A DNA stretch of 64,000 nucleotides from Meiothermus sp. (lineage in GTDB: Bacteria; Deinococcota; Deinococci; Deinococcales; Thermaceae): contig NZ_BPIJ01000002.1 of the NCBI RefSeq assembly GCF_026004055.1, forward strand, positions 931,803 through 995,802, given 5' to 3'. The notes beneath the pieces are model-generated. The model had not been told where the DNA came from, ran no database searches, and worked only from the letters and a program-made list of their open reading frames with translations. Of this stretch, positions 8,896 to 16,680 are shown piece by piece (the stretch's first letter is position 1; each line of letters starts with the position of its first letter). The position numbers were made by a program, and so were the translations under genes.

Positions 8896-9083
8896 CTGAC
8901 CCTTCCACTTTCGTCCCAAACTGGGCGAGTGCTCTTGGGAAAGGGGCCGGCGCCCCGAACACCGACCCCTTTGCTCAAGTCCAACCTGCGCCGATGACGG
9001 TTGCGGTTTGCCCGCACACCACCTGCATCGTTGCCCAACGTCAAAGGTGGGTGCTCTTGGCTTGCGGCTTTCGGCCTTTCGCG
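8896..9083 (-). other. Intra-operon spacer
   Basis: A 188-base gap between the binding-protein and permease genes, unusually long for this otherwise tight operon. Such spacers often hold a processing or attenuation hairpin that leaves more binding-protein message. A clear terminator was not recognised. Confidence 0.3.
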
Positions 9084-10373
9084 TTAGTTCACCGGGCAAG
9101 CCCCGCTGCTGGCCGGGTCGGGCGACCAGCAAGGAGCCCGGGTTTCGTTCATGATGCGGCGCAGATTGGCTGCTTCGCTATCGAGCACCCGGCGCACATC
9201 TTCGTTGCGCAGGATGATGCGGGCAAAGGTATCCTGGAAGACCTTGTTGTACTCGCCGCCTCTGGCGCCCAGGCCCACCGGCAACAGGCTGGGCAGGGCC
9301 ACGTTGCTCTGGGCCTGCCGTGCGATGGCATCGGCGCCCATGCGAATGCCCTGGGGTAGGTTGTCGGGCAGGCGCACCTGGATGACCGGGAAGAAGCCGT
9401 TTTGTACCAGGGTGGTAATTTGCACCTCGGGCCGGGTCAGGTATTCGATGGCCGCCACCGCTGCTGCCCGGTTGGGGCTGCCCTTGGGGATAGCCAGCCC
9501 GGCCAGCACCGGCATAAAGCCCCGGCCATAAGGCCCGATGGGGGCCGGGAAAGCCACAAAGTCGTTGGGTCGCTGGTTCAGCGCATCGCGCAAGCGGGCG
9601 ATGTGATCCCAGGCGATCCAGACCTCGCCCGCCAGCAAGGGCTCTTGCATAAAGTCGTAGCTAGTAGACTGGGGGTTCACGTGCTGCCAGAGGCTCTTGA
9701 ACTCGAGCCACATGCTCTCGGCCTCGTCGCTCCTGAACTTGGTGACCGCGCTCTTGGTATAGGAGGGGTACAGATAACCCTGGGTGAAGCGGTGCATCAG
9801 GCCCCTGGGGCCTGCCGGGAAGCCCAGCATGCGTCGCCCGGTGGCCCGCTGGATGTTGGCGGCCCACTCCTTGAGCTGGGTGTAGGTGAGGGTGTTGACG
9901 TTGGCGCCCGCCGGCAGATACTGCAAGGCCTGTCGGTTGGCGACCATGATGTAGGTAGCCTGCATCCAGGGAATGTAGTACTGGTTGCCTGTGCCCATCT
10001 TGCCCAGGTTCACAAAAGTTGGCGAGAAGCGGCGGTCTTTGAGCTGGGCCATCACGTCGTCTACCGTGTCCAGCGCCCCCGCGGCTAGCAGGGGTGGGAA
10101 GTCGCCGTGCAGACCCCCGGCCAGGCCCACATTCACCCGACCCGCCCGCACTTCGGAGAGAATCCGGTTGGTAAAGGGGGCGTTGTCCTCGGGGATGAAC
10201 TCCACCCGCCCCTGGAAGTCCTTCAGGATCACCTGCCGCATGCGCTGGGCTTCCTCGATGGGGGTGAACTGGGTGGAGACAAACAGCAGGGTGCCCGTCT
10301 GCTGCGCCAGCACCCCGGATAGCACCAGCAAGGTGCTCAAGAGACCCCACCACAACCACTTGCTCTTTTTCAT
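9084..10373 (-). CDS. Extracellular solute-binding protein of ABC importer
   Basis: 429 residues with a signal peptide (MKKSK, hydrophobic core to about residue 22, cleavage near VLAQQ). The body is a type-I sugar-binding protein (cluster B/D type) with LLFVSTQFTPIEEAQRMRQV near the mature start and GLAIPKGSPNRAAAVAAIEY in the second lobe. It should sit in the periplasm and deliver substrate to the adjoining permeases. An AAAAGGAGGAAGG site precedes the ATG, 12 bases after the LacI gene. The C-terminal end has two Cys residues (CWSPDPASSGAC) that may form a disulfide. Operon context suggests glucosylglycerate or mannosylglycerate as ligand; this is inference. Confidence 0.85.
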   Translation of the reverse strand: MKKSKWLWWGLLSTLLVLSGVLAQQTGTLLFVSTQFTPIEEAQRMRQVILKDFQGRVEFIPEDNAPFTNRILSEVRAGRVNVGLAGGLHGDFPPLLAAGALDTVDDVMAQLKDRRFSPTFVNLGKMGTGNQYYIPWMQATYIMVANRQALQYLPAGANVNTLTYTQLKEWAANIQRATGRRMLGFPAGPRGLMHRFTQGYLYPSYTKSAVTKFRSDEAESMWLEFKSLWQHVNPQSTSYDFMQEPLLAGEVWIAWDHIARLRDALNQRPNDFVAFPAPIGPYGRGFMPVLAGLAIPKGSPNRAAAVAAIEYLTRPEVQITTLVQNGFFPVIQVRLPDNLPQGIRMGADAIARQAQSNVALPSLLPVGLGARGGEYNKVFQDTFARIILRNEDVRRVLDSEAANLRRIMNETRAPCWSPDPASSGACPVN

Positions 10374-10385
10374 GCCTTCCTCCTT

Positions 10386-11432
10386 TTACGTCTGCGGGGG
10401 ACCATCCGACCCCCGCAGAACCAACTCGGGAACCCAGACCTCCTGCAACGCCGAAACCGGTGCCCCACCCAGCCGCGCCAGCAACATCTCCACCAACCGC
10501 TTGCCGGTCTCCCGGAAGGGCTGGTGTACGGTGGAAAGTGGGGGATCGCTAAACTGGGCCTGGGGGATGTCGTCGTAGCCAATCACCGAGACCTCCTGAC
10601 CCCCCTTGAGTCCGCGCTCGCGCAAGGCCCGCAGAACCCCCAGAGCCATCAGATCGTTGGCACATAGGATGGCAGTGGGAAATTCGGGTGGCTCCAGCAG
10701 AATTTGAGCTAACAGATAGCCACTTTTCTCGCTGAGGTCGCCCTCGAGCAGCCACTCGGGCCGGATGGGGGCCCTGGCTTCGGCCATGGCCTGCCGATAC
10801 CCTGCTAAGCGGTGAGTAGCAAAGTTGAGTTCGTGCGGAGCCCCAATAAAGGCGATGTCGCGGTGGCCCAGGTGTAGCAGATGCTGCGTAGCTATGTAAA
10901 AACCCTGCCGTCCATCCACATCCAGATAGGGGTAGGGCGTGCTGATGAGGTCGCTACGTCCGTGTGACACGAAAGGGATGTTTTGCTCGAGCAGATAGGC
11001 GATGCGTTCGTCGTAGCGGCGGGTGCGGGCTACCACCAGACCATCTACCCGTTTACCCTCCACCAGGCGCCGGTAACAGGCCAGCTCCTCTGCACCCGGC
11101 GGGCAGGTGGCGACCAGCAAGTCCAGACCGACATCTGAAAGCCCCTCGCCCAGTCCGGCCAGCAACTCCAGAAAAAAGGAATCGGCAAAACGTCCCTGCG
11201 GAGAGGGAATCACCAGGCCGATAGTCTCGGCGCGGCCCTTGCGCAAACGCTTACCGTTCGGATTGGGTCGGTAACCCAGGCGTTCGGCCACCGCCAGCAC
11301 CCGTGCGCGGGTCTGGGGGTTCACGCGTTCGGGGTTGTTGAGTACCCTCGAGACCGTAGCGATAGATACCTCAGCCTCCGCTGCTACGTGGCGGATATCG
11401 ACAACTAGGGAGGGGGATTTGTGGCCAGACAT
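10386..11432 (-). CDS. LacI/GalR-family transcriptional regulator of the solute operon
   Basis: 348 residues from the ATG at 11432 (the open frame continues upstream to 11516, but the helix-turn-helix should start close to the N-terminus). The DNA-binding segment DIRHVAAEAEVSIATVSRVL is followed by the NNPERVNPQTRARV hinge-side helix and a periplasmic-binding-protein-like effector domain (TIGLVIPSPQGRFADSFF, SVIGYDDIPQAQFSDPPLST). It is the first gene of the operon, 12 bases before the binding protein, so it would control its own synthesis and the whole uptake/degradation set through the operator at 11472-11486. Confidence 0.9.
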   Translation of the reverse strand: MSGHKSPSLVVDIRHVAAEAEVSIATVSRVLNNPERVNPQTRARVLAVAERLGYRPNPNGKRLRKGRAETIGLVIPSPQGRFADSFFLELLAGLGEGLSDVGLDLLVATCPPGAEELACYRRLVEGKRVDGLVVARTRRYDERIAYLLEQNIPFVSHGRSDLISTPYPYLDVDGRQGFYIATQHLLHLGHRDIAFIGAPHELNFATHRLAGYRQAMAEARAPIRPEWLLEGDLSEKSGYLLAQILLEPPEFPTAILCANDLMALGVLRALRERGLKGGQEVSVIGYDDIPQAQFSDPPLSTVHQPFRETGKRLVEMLLARLGGAPVSALQEVWVPELVLRGSDGPPQT

Positions 11433-11471
11433 CGAATAACTCGCCAAAAGGATAACTGCTCCAGTACTTGA

Positions 11472-11516
11472 TGTAAACGTTTTCCATACCTTATCATGAC
11501 ACCCCACATTCTGCAA
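11472..11516 (-). promoter_or_regulatory. LacI-type operator and promoter of the solute operon
   Basis: On the minus strand the order is TTGCAG (11511-11516), a 17-base spacer, then TAAGGT (11488-11493), followed at once by GGAAAACGTTTACA. The plus-strand text 11472-11486, TGTAAACGTTTTCCA, is a near-palindrome with the AAACGTTT core typical of LacI/GalR operators. It lies over the expected transcription start, a position for simple repression by the adjacent regulator. Confidence 0.75.
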
Positions 11517-11633
11517 GCTCCTCTTGGGTCATCACCAGGTCAACCCGGCATTCCCTCCGCAGGCAACGCTACAACACCTCTTGTGGCAGCGTAAAAGGAG
11601 CCTCAAGACGAAGAAGGGTTGTACCCTGGGGTC

Positions 11634-12539
11634 ATGCGGCAGTTACTGTGGCTGGTTCTCCTGTTAGCAGCCTGTATACCGGCCCCACCCCAGCGCAACC
11701 TGCGTCCGACAGGGAGCCCCGACGTGGTGGTGATCGGATTTGCGGGACGCTGTGCTTCGCTACCGGTAGTGGGGGATGGCTGCAACCCACCCTTCGACAA
11801 CTATGGCTACCTCGACGACGAGGTGTTTCCCCGCAGCAGCACGCCGCGCCAGACCGCCCAGGCTGTGGTTGGAGCCTTTCGTGATCGGGGTTATAGCACG
11901 GAATATTTTGATGTTTCGGCTTTTTTGTATGCCCACACCAGCGGCATCTCGAGGCAGCAGGAGAACGGCTACCTCGAGGCCGAAGGCTACCTTAGGCGGG
12001 TCTACGATTACTGGATCAAGGGATTCGAGAACCCTACCCGGGTGGTGCTGTTGGCCCACTCTCATGGCACCGTCTGGGCCAGCCTGCTGGCCTGGAACCA
12101 TCCCGAGGTGCGCTTCGACTACTTCATCTACCTGGACGCCATTTGCAGCTTCTGGGATGCCGACAACCTGCGCAACAACCGCATCATTCAGGATTACTAC
12201 GATGTCCGGGGCCTGCGCCGCCCCTTCCCCCTGGGCGAGGATGAGGGCGGCAACCCCTGTAAAGTCATTGCAGTGCCGGGCCAGCGTGCAAAACAAGACC
12301 TGAACGATGTGGTGCCGCCCAACGTGGGGGTAGGCCTCGAGGTCGTGAGCCGCAGCCCGCTCAACCTCCCCGCGGTCAACTTTATCTACGACGACGACCC
12401 CGATTACCGCCTCGATGGTTCACAAGCCAACCTTTTCCGCTTCCAGTCGCGCGAAGACCATAGCGGGGTCACCGCCCGCAGTAGCGATGCCATGCAGTGG
12501 GTGGTGGCCAAGATCCGTGAAATCGGCTTGCCGAAGTAG
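11634..12539 (+). CDS. Putative lipoprotein with alpha/beta-hydrolase-like fold
   Basis: 301 residues from the ATG at 11634. The N-terminus is a lipoprotein signal, LLWLVLLLAAC, with Cys at about residue 14. The nucleophile-elbow-like LLAHSHGTVWAS near residue 142 and the downstream Asp/His-containing segments (DAICSFWD; REDHSGVTA) suggest a serine hydrolase, perhaps an esterase or lipase of the outer cell surface. TACCCT lies six bases before this ATG, fitting a leaderless transcript, and is the reason for choosing it over the Met five codons upstream. No closer family was recognised. Confidence 0.6.
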   Translation: MRQLLWLVLLLAACIPAPPQRNLRPTGSPDVVVIGFAGRCASLPVVGDGCNPPFDNYGYLDDEVFPRSSTPRQTAQAVVGAFRDRGYSTEYFDVSAFLYAHTSGISRQQENGYLEAEGYLRRVYDYWIKGFENPTRVVLLAHSHGTVWASLLAWNHPEVRFDYFIYLDAICSFWDADNLRNNRIIQDYYDVRGLRRPFPLGEDEGGNPCKVIAVPGQRAKQDLNDVVPPNVGVGLEVVSRSPLNLPAVNFIYDDDPDYRLDGSQANLFRFQSREDHSGVTARSSDAMQWVVAKIREIGLPK

Positions 12540-12607
12540 CCCAGGACAAAACGCTCCCTACCGCCCTAGAGCGCCCTTTAGAAGTGCTATCTGCCTTTAG
12601 GAAAGCT

Positions 12608-12686
12608 TTGTCCTGGGCAGAACCGTGGCCGCCTAGAAACTCGAAACCCAAGCAGGGCCGAGCCCGGCCCACGCTTGGGGGCGTAA
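12608..12686 (+). repeat. Interspersed repeat module C
   Basis: Shared with 57676-57752 in the same orientation: TGTCCTGG-like start, then CAGAAC.GTGGCCGCC, GAAACTCGAAACCCAAGCA, and a GGGCC.GGCCCACGC GC-rich tail ending GCGTAA. An inverted diverged copy is at about 631-690. The function is unknown; it borders other repeat units at all three sites. Confidence 0.6.
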
Positions 12687-12814
12687 TACCGGATTCAAGA
12701 AGATAGTCTTCAAAACAAACAACCCTGGGGGCTATCTTTTTGAATCCTAGAGCACACCCTTTGGTCGGGTTAGTTCGTCACCATTCGGTGACGAACTAAC
12801 CGAATCTGGTATAA
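12684..12814 (+). mobile_element. MITE-like element family B, copy 1 (131 bp)
   Basis: It begins AATACCGGATTC and ends GAATCTGGTATAA, imperfect terminal inverted repeats. It contains two internal inverted repeats, one built on GATAGTCTTC/GGCTATCTTTTTGAATCC and one on GGTTAGTTCGTCACC with GGTGACGAACTAACC (a 15-bp stem). A second copy at 54709-54839 has the same length but the opposite orientation. No coding capacity. Confidence 0.75.
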
Positions 12815-12845
12815 CATGCGTCTGGAACCAGATGCATTCTCGTTT

Positions 12846-12895
12846 TAGAGCGGTTTCCACGTAGAGTCCCTACAGCGGTTTTTGCTGTAGGGACT
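12846..12895 (+). repeat. Hairpin repeat module
   Basis: AGTCCCTACAGC (12865-12876) and GCTGTAGGGACT (12884-12895) form a perfect 12-bp stem with a 7-base loop. The left part (AGAGCGG...CCACG) is also found inverted at about 1072-1120. No T-run follows on either strand, so it is not an ordinary intrinsic terminator, although it lies downstream of the converging genes at 11634 and 12942. Confidence 0.55.
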
Positions 12896-12941
12896 ACCAT
12901 ACGAGCCGCCGCGTGGGCCCTTTTGGTGGGAACCGCGATAG

Positions 12942-13217
12942 TTATCCGGCAAACTTACGCAACATGGCCGCAATTTGGGCGGGTTTTTGATTGTCGCCTT
13001 TGGCGATATCGACGGCGCAGAGGGTCAGGAATTCCTGCAGAATCAGGGTAGAGGCGGACTCCATGGCTTTCTTGGTGGCGGTCATCTGGTTGAGCACTTC
13101 CTCGCAGGGGCGGCCCTCCTCCACCATTTTCTGCAAACCCCGCACCTGCCCTTCGATGCGGCGCAGGCGCTTGAGGATGCTATCCAGGGTTTCCCCGTTG
13201 AGATCGGTGGTGTTCAT
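12942..13217 (-). CDS. CsoR/RcnR-superfamily repressor, CstR-like
   Basis: A 91-residue all-helical DUF156 protein: LKRLRRIEGQVRGLQKMVEEGRPCEEVLNQ in helices 1-2, then EFLTLCAVDIAKGD. The two conserved Cys are at 38 and 67 (29 apart, as in CsoR and CstR), but the position of the Cu-ligand His of CsoR, four residues before the second Cys, is Phe 63. Absence of this His with both Cys kept is the pattern of persulfide-sensing CstR rather than copper-sensing CsoR. TAGACT (minus strand, 13226-13231) lies eight bases before the ATG and suggests a leaderless transcript. No sulfur or copper genes adjoin it, so its targets are unknown. Confidence 0.8.
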   Translation of the reverse strand: MNTTDLNGETLDSILKRLRRIEGQVRGLQKMVEEGRPCEEVLNQMTATKKAMESASTLILQEFLTLCAVDIAKGDNQKPAQIAAMLRKFAG

Positions 13218-13271
13218 AGGCTTTCAGTCTAGCGCGATTTTGGATGAACTGTGGGCCATTGGGCGAGGCCC

Positions 13272-15140
13272 TCAGTCCGGCTCCCCCTCGAGGTCGGAAG
13301 AAGGGCTCTCGAGCGGCGTCTCCCGCACCGCATCGGGATAAAACTTGCGCAGCCTGCCGCCAAATAGCTGCACCAGCTTCCGAAAACGCGGGTCTTCCAG
13401 CAGGCCGGCCTCGACAGCGGGTTGGGCTTCGACTTCCTCCGAGGTCTCATCGGGTGGTGTTGGGTCGAACAGCGAGGCTTCGGGGTTCCAGGGTTCTGGT
13501 TCGGGGGGCCCGATCACCGGGGGGTGCAGTGAAGGATGGGGTTCTCCCCAGGGTGTGTCGGCTGGGGCCGGCTCGACAGGGGCGCTGCTTGGGGAAGGCG
13601 CTGGAGCTGGGGGAGGAGATGTCGCAGGCGCCACGGCATCGTGGGGGGCAGCTTTTTTGTGGGTGGGCTTGTCGGGCGGCGGGAAGGGTTGGCCCGAAGG
13701 CTCATCCACCGGTTTTTTTTTACCACCCAGCCGTAACTCGACCTGCTCGAGGCCCAGCACTTCCCGCACCGCTTTCCGGATCTCCTCCAGGTGCTTTTGC
13801 GCTCCCTGGTGGTGGAAGCTGGCCCGCTCGGAGAACAAAAGCACCAGCTTGTCCTCTTCAAAGCGGGGTTCGGCCTCGCGTACAAAGCCCCGGATGGTGA
13901 TCTTGAGGGCGTTCATGACCCGCCGCCACTCCGAAGCCAGGTCGGCCACGCTTGGCGCGGTAGAGCTTGGGGACGGGGGGTTCTCCTTGGGGCTCTCGAG
14001 GTTGGGGGCCCGTCTCTCGACCCTGCGGGGCCTGGGGTCGAAATCGGGGATGGCCGGGGTGGCGGCAGGCATAGCAGCACTAGCAGGGGCCGCATGGAGG
14101 GCCTGGTAGGCGCTCAGGAGGGCCAGCTCCAGCGACAGGGCATCGGAGCGCTTGAGGAGGCGCTCGAGGGCCTCATCCAGGGCGGTCATGGCGGCCACTA
14201 TGCGCTCCTCGGGCTGGTTCAGGTGGGGGCCGGTGCCCAGCCCCATACGTCCGTACAGTCCGGCCCTAAGCGCTTCCAAGAGCCCCTGGGCCAGGGTACG
14301 CGCGGCAAACCCCTGGGTGTAGAGGTGCTGGGCTTGCTCCAGCGCCGGGCGAAGCTGCCCCTTATCCAGGGCCTCGGCCAGCGCGAACAAAGTCTCCTGG
14401 GGGGGCAGGCCTAGTGCGTCTTCGGTTTGCTGGAGGGTGAGGGGGCCCTCGAGGGTCAGGAGCCTGTCCAGCAGGCTCTCGGCATCGCGCATGGCTCCGT
14501 CGGCCAGCCGCGCTACGAGTTGCAGGGCCTGGGGTTCCGCCTCGCGGCCCAGGCCCGCCAGGATGCGCTGGAGCTTCTCTACAATTTCGTCCTCGGAGAG
14601 CCGCCGGAAACGGAAATGCTGGGTGCGCGAGAGGATGGTGGGGGGCATTCGCTCGGGCTCGGTGGTGGCAAAAATAAAAATGACGTGCGGGGGCGGTTCT
14701 TCCAGCGTCTTCAAAAGCGCATTGAAGGCGCTTTTGGACATCATGTGGGCCTCGTCGAGGATCACCACCTTGTGCCGGCCCAGGATGGGGGCCAGCAGAA
14801 TCCGCTCGCGCAGGTCGCGCACGTCCTCTACCGAGTTATTCGAGGCGGCGTCAATTTCCAGCACATCCGGGTGCCGCCCCTCCCGTACCAGGCGGCAACC
14901 CTCGCAGACCCCACAGGGCTTGGGCTCCTGGCTACAGTTCACGGCCTGGGCAATCAGGCGGGCACTACTGGTTTTGCCTACTCCCCGCGGCCCGGAAAAG
15001 AGGTAAGCCTGGGCCAGCCTGCCCGAGCGCAGGGCGTTTAGCAACACATCCTTCACGTGTTCCTGGCCCACCATCTCGTCGAAGGTGGTGGGGCGGGCCT
15101 GGCGGTAGAGGGCACTCACGGGTTCTAGCTTAAGGCCCAT
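13272..15140 (-). CDS. dnaX: DNA polymerase III subunits tau/gamma
   Basis: 622 residues. An AAA+ clamp-loader ATPase occupies about 1-370: Walker A SGPRGVGKTS, a zinc module (CGVCEGC with the upstream Cys), Walker B VVILDEAHMM, the SRC-equivalent LSRTQHF. A Pro/Glu-rich C-terminal part follows, containing the tau-specific region. At codons 474-476 the message reads nine consecutive A (window 13713-13721, T on the plus strand). Adding one A or shifting by -1 here gives KKKTGG and a stop, a gamma form of about 479 residues. Thermus thermophilus is known to make gamma by transcriptional slippage at such an A9 run. Confidence 0.95.
   Translation of the reverse strand: MGLKLEPVSALYRQARPTTFDEMVGQEHVKDVLLNALRSGRLAQAYLFSGPRGVGKTSSARLIAQAVNCSQEPKPCGVCEGCRLVREGRHPDVLEIDAASNNSVEDVRDLRERILLAPILGRHKVVILDEAHMMSKSAFNALLKTLEEPPPHVIFIFATTEPERMPPTILSRTQHFRFRRLSEDEIVEKLQRILAGLGREAEPQALQLVARLADGAMRDAESLLDRLLTLEGPLTLQQTEDALGLPPQETLFALAEALDKGQLRPALEQAQHLYTQGFAARTLAQGLLEALRAGLYGRMGLGTGPHLNQPEERIVAAMTALDEALERLLKRSDALSLELALLSAYQALHAAPASAAMPAATPAIPDFDPRPRRVERRAPNLESPKENPPSPSSTAPSVADLASEWRRVMNALKITIRGFVREAEPRFEEDKLVLLFSERASFHHQGAQKHLEEIRKAVREVLGLEQVELRLGGKKKPVDEPSGQPFPPPDKPTHKKAAPHDAVAPATSPPPAPAPSPSSAPVEPAPADTPWGEPHPSLHPPVIGPPEPEPWNPEASLFDPTPPDETSEEVEAQPAVEAGLLEDPRFRKLVQLFGGRLRKFYPDAVRETPLESPSSDLEGEPD
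13713..13721 (-). promoter_or_regulatory. A9 slippage site in dnaX
   Basis: Nine A in the coding strand, in frame as GGT AAA AAA AAA CCG. One extra A leads to ACC GGT GGA TGA. One missing A leads into a frame open to about 13514. The location matches the tau/gamma boundary expected for a bacterial dnaX. Confidence 0.8.
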
Positions 15141-15203
15141 AGCCTAAAGCGCAAAGCCAGGGCTGTGCAGGTGTGGCTGTACAAGCATCCCTATGACAGC
15201 GCA

Positions 15204-16430
15204 CTAAATATCCGGCAAATCCAGGTCGGGAATGCGATTAAAGGCGATGCGGGTGACGGCGCTTTGCTCGGTGCGGTGCATGCCCAAAAAGTAGAGAGCC
15301 TGGGGGCCGTACTTGCCGTTGGCCTTGTCCATAGCCTGGGCCAGCCGCACCAGCTTCTGGTCGGACTCAAAGAGGGGCCAGCCCAGCTCCTGTTCGGGAA
15401 TCAGACTGCCCAGGGCAATGCCTACCTTGAAGGGGGTGCCCTCGAGCTTTTGTTCCCAAAGCCGCAAGGCTGCACGCAGGAGGGTCAGGGTGTCTTGGCT
15501 GGGCTGGATGTGCATAGAGCTGTTCCATGCACGCTTCTTGCCACCATCCAGAACGTGCACAAACAGGGTTAGGGAGCCGGCCCAGTAGCCCTCGTGGCGC
15601 AGACGGGCCGAGGCCCGATGTACCAGCCGGGAGAGCACAGCGCGGGCTCCGACCTCGTTTCTAAACACCGGCGGCAGCACGTGGGAGTGACTCAGGCTGC
15701 GCCGCCTTGTGGGGGCCTCGGGCAGGTCGGCCCCCCGCAGGCGGTGCCACCAGGCAAAGCCATGTACCCCGCTGCCCCAGACCTGCGAGAGTTGCAGAAC
15801 AGAAAGCTGGTAGAGCTGCTCCACTGTGGTCACGCCGTGCTTGAACAGGCGCTGTTCCATGCCGGGGCCAATGCCGGGCAGGTCGCGTAGCGCCAGCAGG
15901 TAGAGCCGGTGGGGCAGGTCGGACAACTGCAATAGGGTCAGGCCGTTGGGTTTGTGCATCTCGGCGGCTACCTTGGCCAAAAACCGATTGGGCCCCAGAC
16001 CCACCGAGCAGCGTAGCTCTTGGCCCACCCGTCGGTAGATGGCCTGTTTGACCTGCTCTCCCAGCCGCAGGGCCGCGGCGGGCTCTTTTTCCCGGCCCAT
16101 CAGTTTGCAGACCAGTTCGTCAATCGAGAGCACAGCTTCGACGGGCAACACGGTATCTACCGCCTGCAGAATCTGGTGGTGAACGCGGATGTACTCCTTG
16201 GGGCGGGCCTCGACGACCTCGAGCCCAGGGCACAAAAGCCGGGCATCCTGTACCAGCGTTCCGGTTTTGACCCCATAGCGCTTGGCCTCGTAGCTTGCGG
16301 CAATGCAGCAGGTGGTCTCGGCCAGCATGGGCACCACCGCCACCGGCTTGCCGCGTAGCTCGGGCCTGAGCTGTTGCTCTACCGAGGCAAAGTAGGCGTT
16401 CATGTCCAAGAACAGGTAGTTGATGCTCAT
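15204..16430 (-). CDS. Y-family DNA polymerase (DinB/UmuC type)
   Basis: 408 residues. The catalytic N-terminal motif LDMNAYFASVEQ (metal-binding Asp at residue 9) and the SIDEL motif near 101 identify the palm. GLGPNRFLAKVAAEMHKPNG, then LRDLPGIGPGMEQRLFKHGV, show the thumb helix-hairpin-helix. The C-terminal part (VHVLDGGKKR to the end) corresponds to the little-finger domain. Translesion synthesis is expected. It follows a GGAGG site and a promoter with an adjoining inverted repeat. Whether it is Pol IV or UmuC-like cannot be settled from motifs alone. Confidence 0.85.
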   Translation of the reverse strand: MSINYLFLDMNAYFASVEQQLRPELRGKPVAVVPMLAETTCCIAASYEAKRYGVKTGTLVQDARLLCPGLEVVEARPKEYIRVHHQILQAVDTVLPVEAVLSIDELVCKLMGREKEPAAALRLGEQVKQAIYRRVGQELRCSVGLGPNRFLAKVAAEMHKPNGLTLLQLSDLPHRLYLLALRDLPGIGPGMEQRLFKHGVTTVEQLYQLSVLQLSQVWGSGVHGFAWWHRLRGADLPEAPTRRRSLSHSHVLPPVFRNEVGARAVLSRLVHRASARLRHEGYWAGSLTLFVHVLDGGKKRAWNSSMHIQPSQDTLTLLRAALRLWEQKLEGTPFKVGIALGSLIPEQELGWPLFESDQKLVRLAQAMDKANGKYGPQALYFLGMHRTEQSAVTRIAFNRIPDLDLPDI

Positions 16431-16461
16431 GCGAACCTCCAGGATGAGGGGGGATTTGGCC

Positions 16462-16508
16462 CACTGAGTTCATCAGTGATTATGTATATTTCATAATACA
16501 GCTATCAA
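16462..16508 (-). promoter_or_regulatory. Promoter and inverted repeat of the Y-family polymerase gene
   Basis: On the minus strand TTGATA (16503-16508), an 18-base spacer and CATAAT (16479-16484) make a good sigma-70-type promoter. Directly adjoining the -10 is CACTGA-gttca-TCAGTG (16462-16478), an inverted repeat with 6-bp arms at the expected start site, which could be an operator. Confidence 0.6.
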
Positions 16509-16631
16509 GTTTTTGCAAGGACAAATAAACTGGCCCTCGGTGATGGAGGCCGATTCCGTTGTCACGCGGAAGCGTGCTCCGTATCAGCTTTTGGCTTTCG
16601 GCTATCATCCACCGGCTTTGCTCTTTTTGGT

Positions 16632-16668
16632 TTAAAAAGAAAGAGCCCTCGTTTTGAGGGCTCTTTGA
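16632..16668 (-). terminator. Intrinsic terminator after the SLH/OMP gene
   Basis: On the minus strand AAAGAGCCCTC, a CAAAAC-like loop and GAGGGCTCTTT are followed by CTTTTTAAA. Stem of about 11 bp with a T-rich tail, 13 bases after the stop codon. Confidence 0.85.
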
Positions 16669-16680
16669 GCAAGCGACCGC

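Noticed and set aside
8896-9083. Terminator or attenuator in the spacer of the solute operon
   Set aside because: No hairpin with a T-run could be made out by eye.
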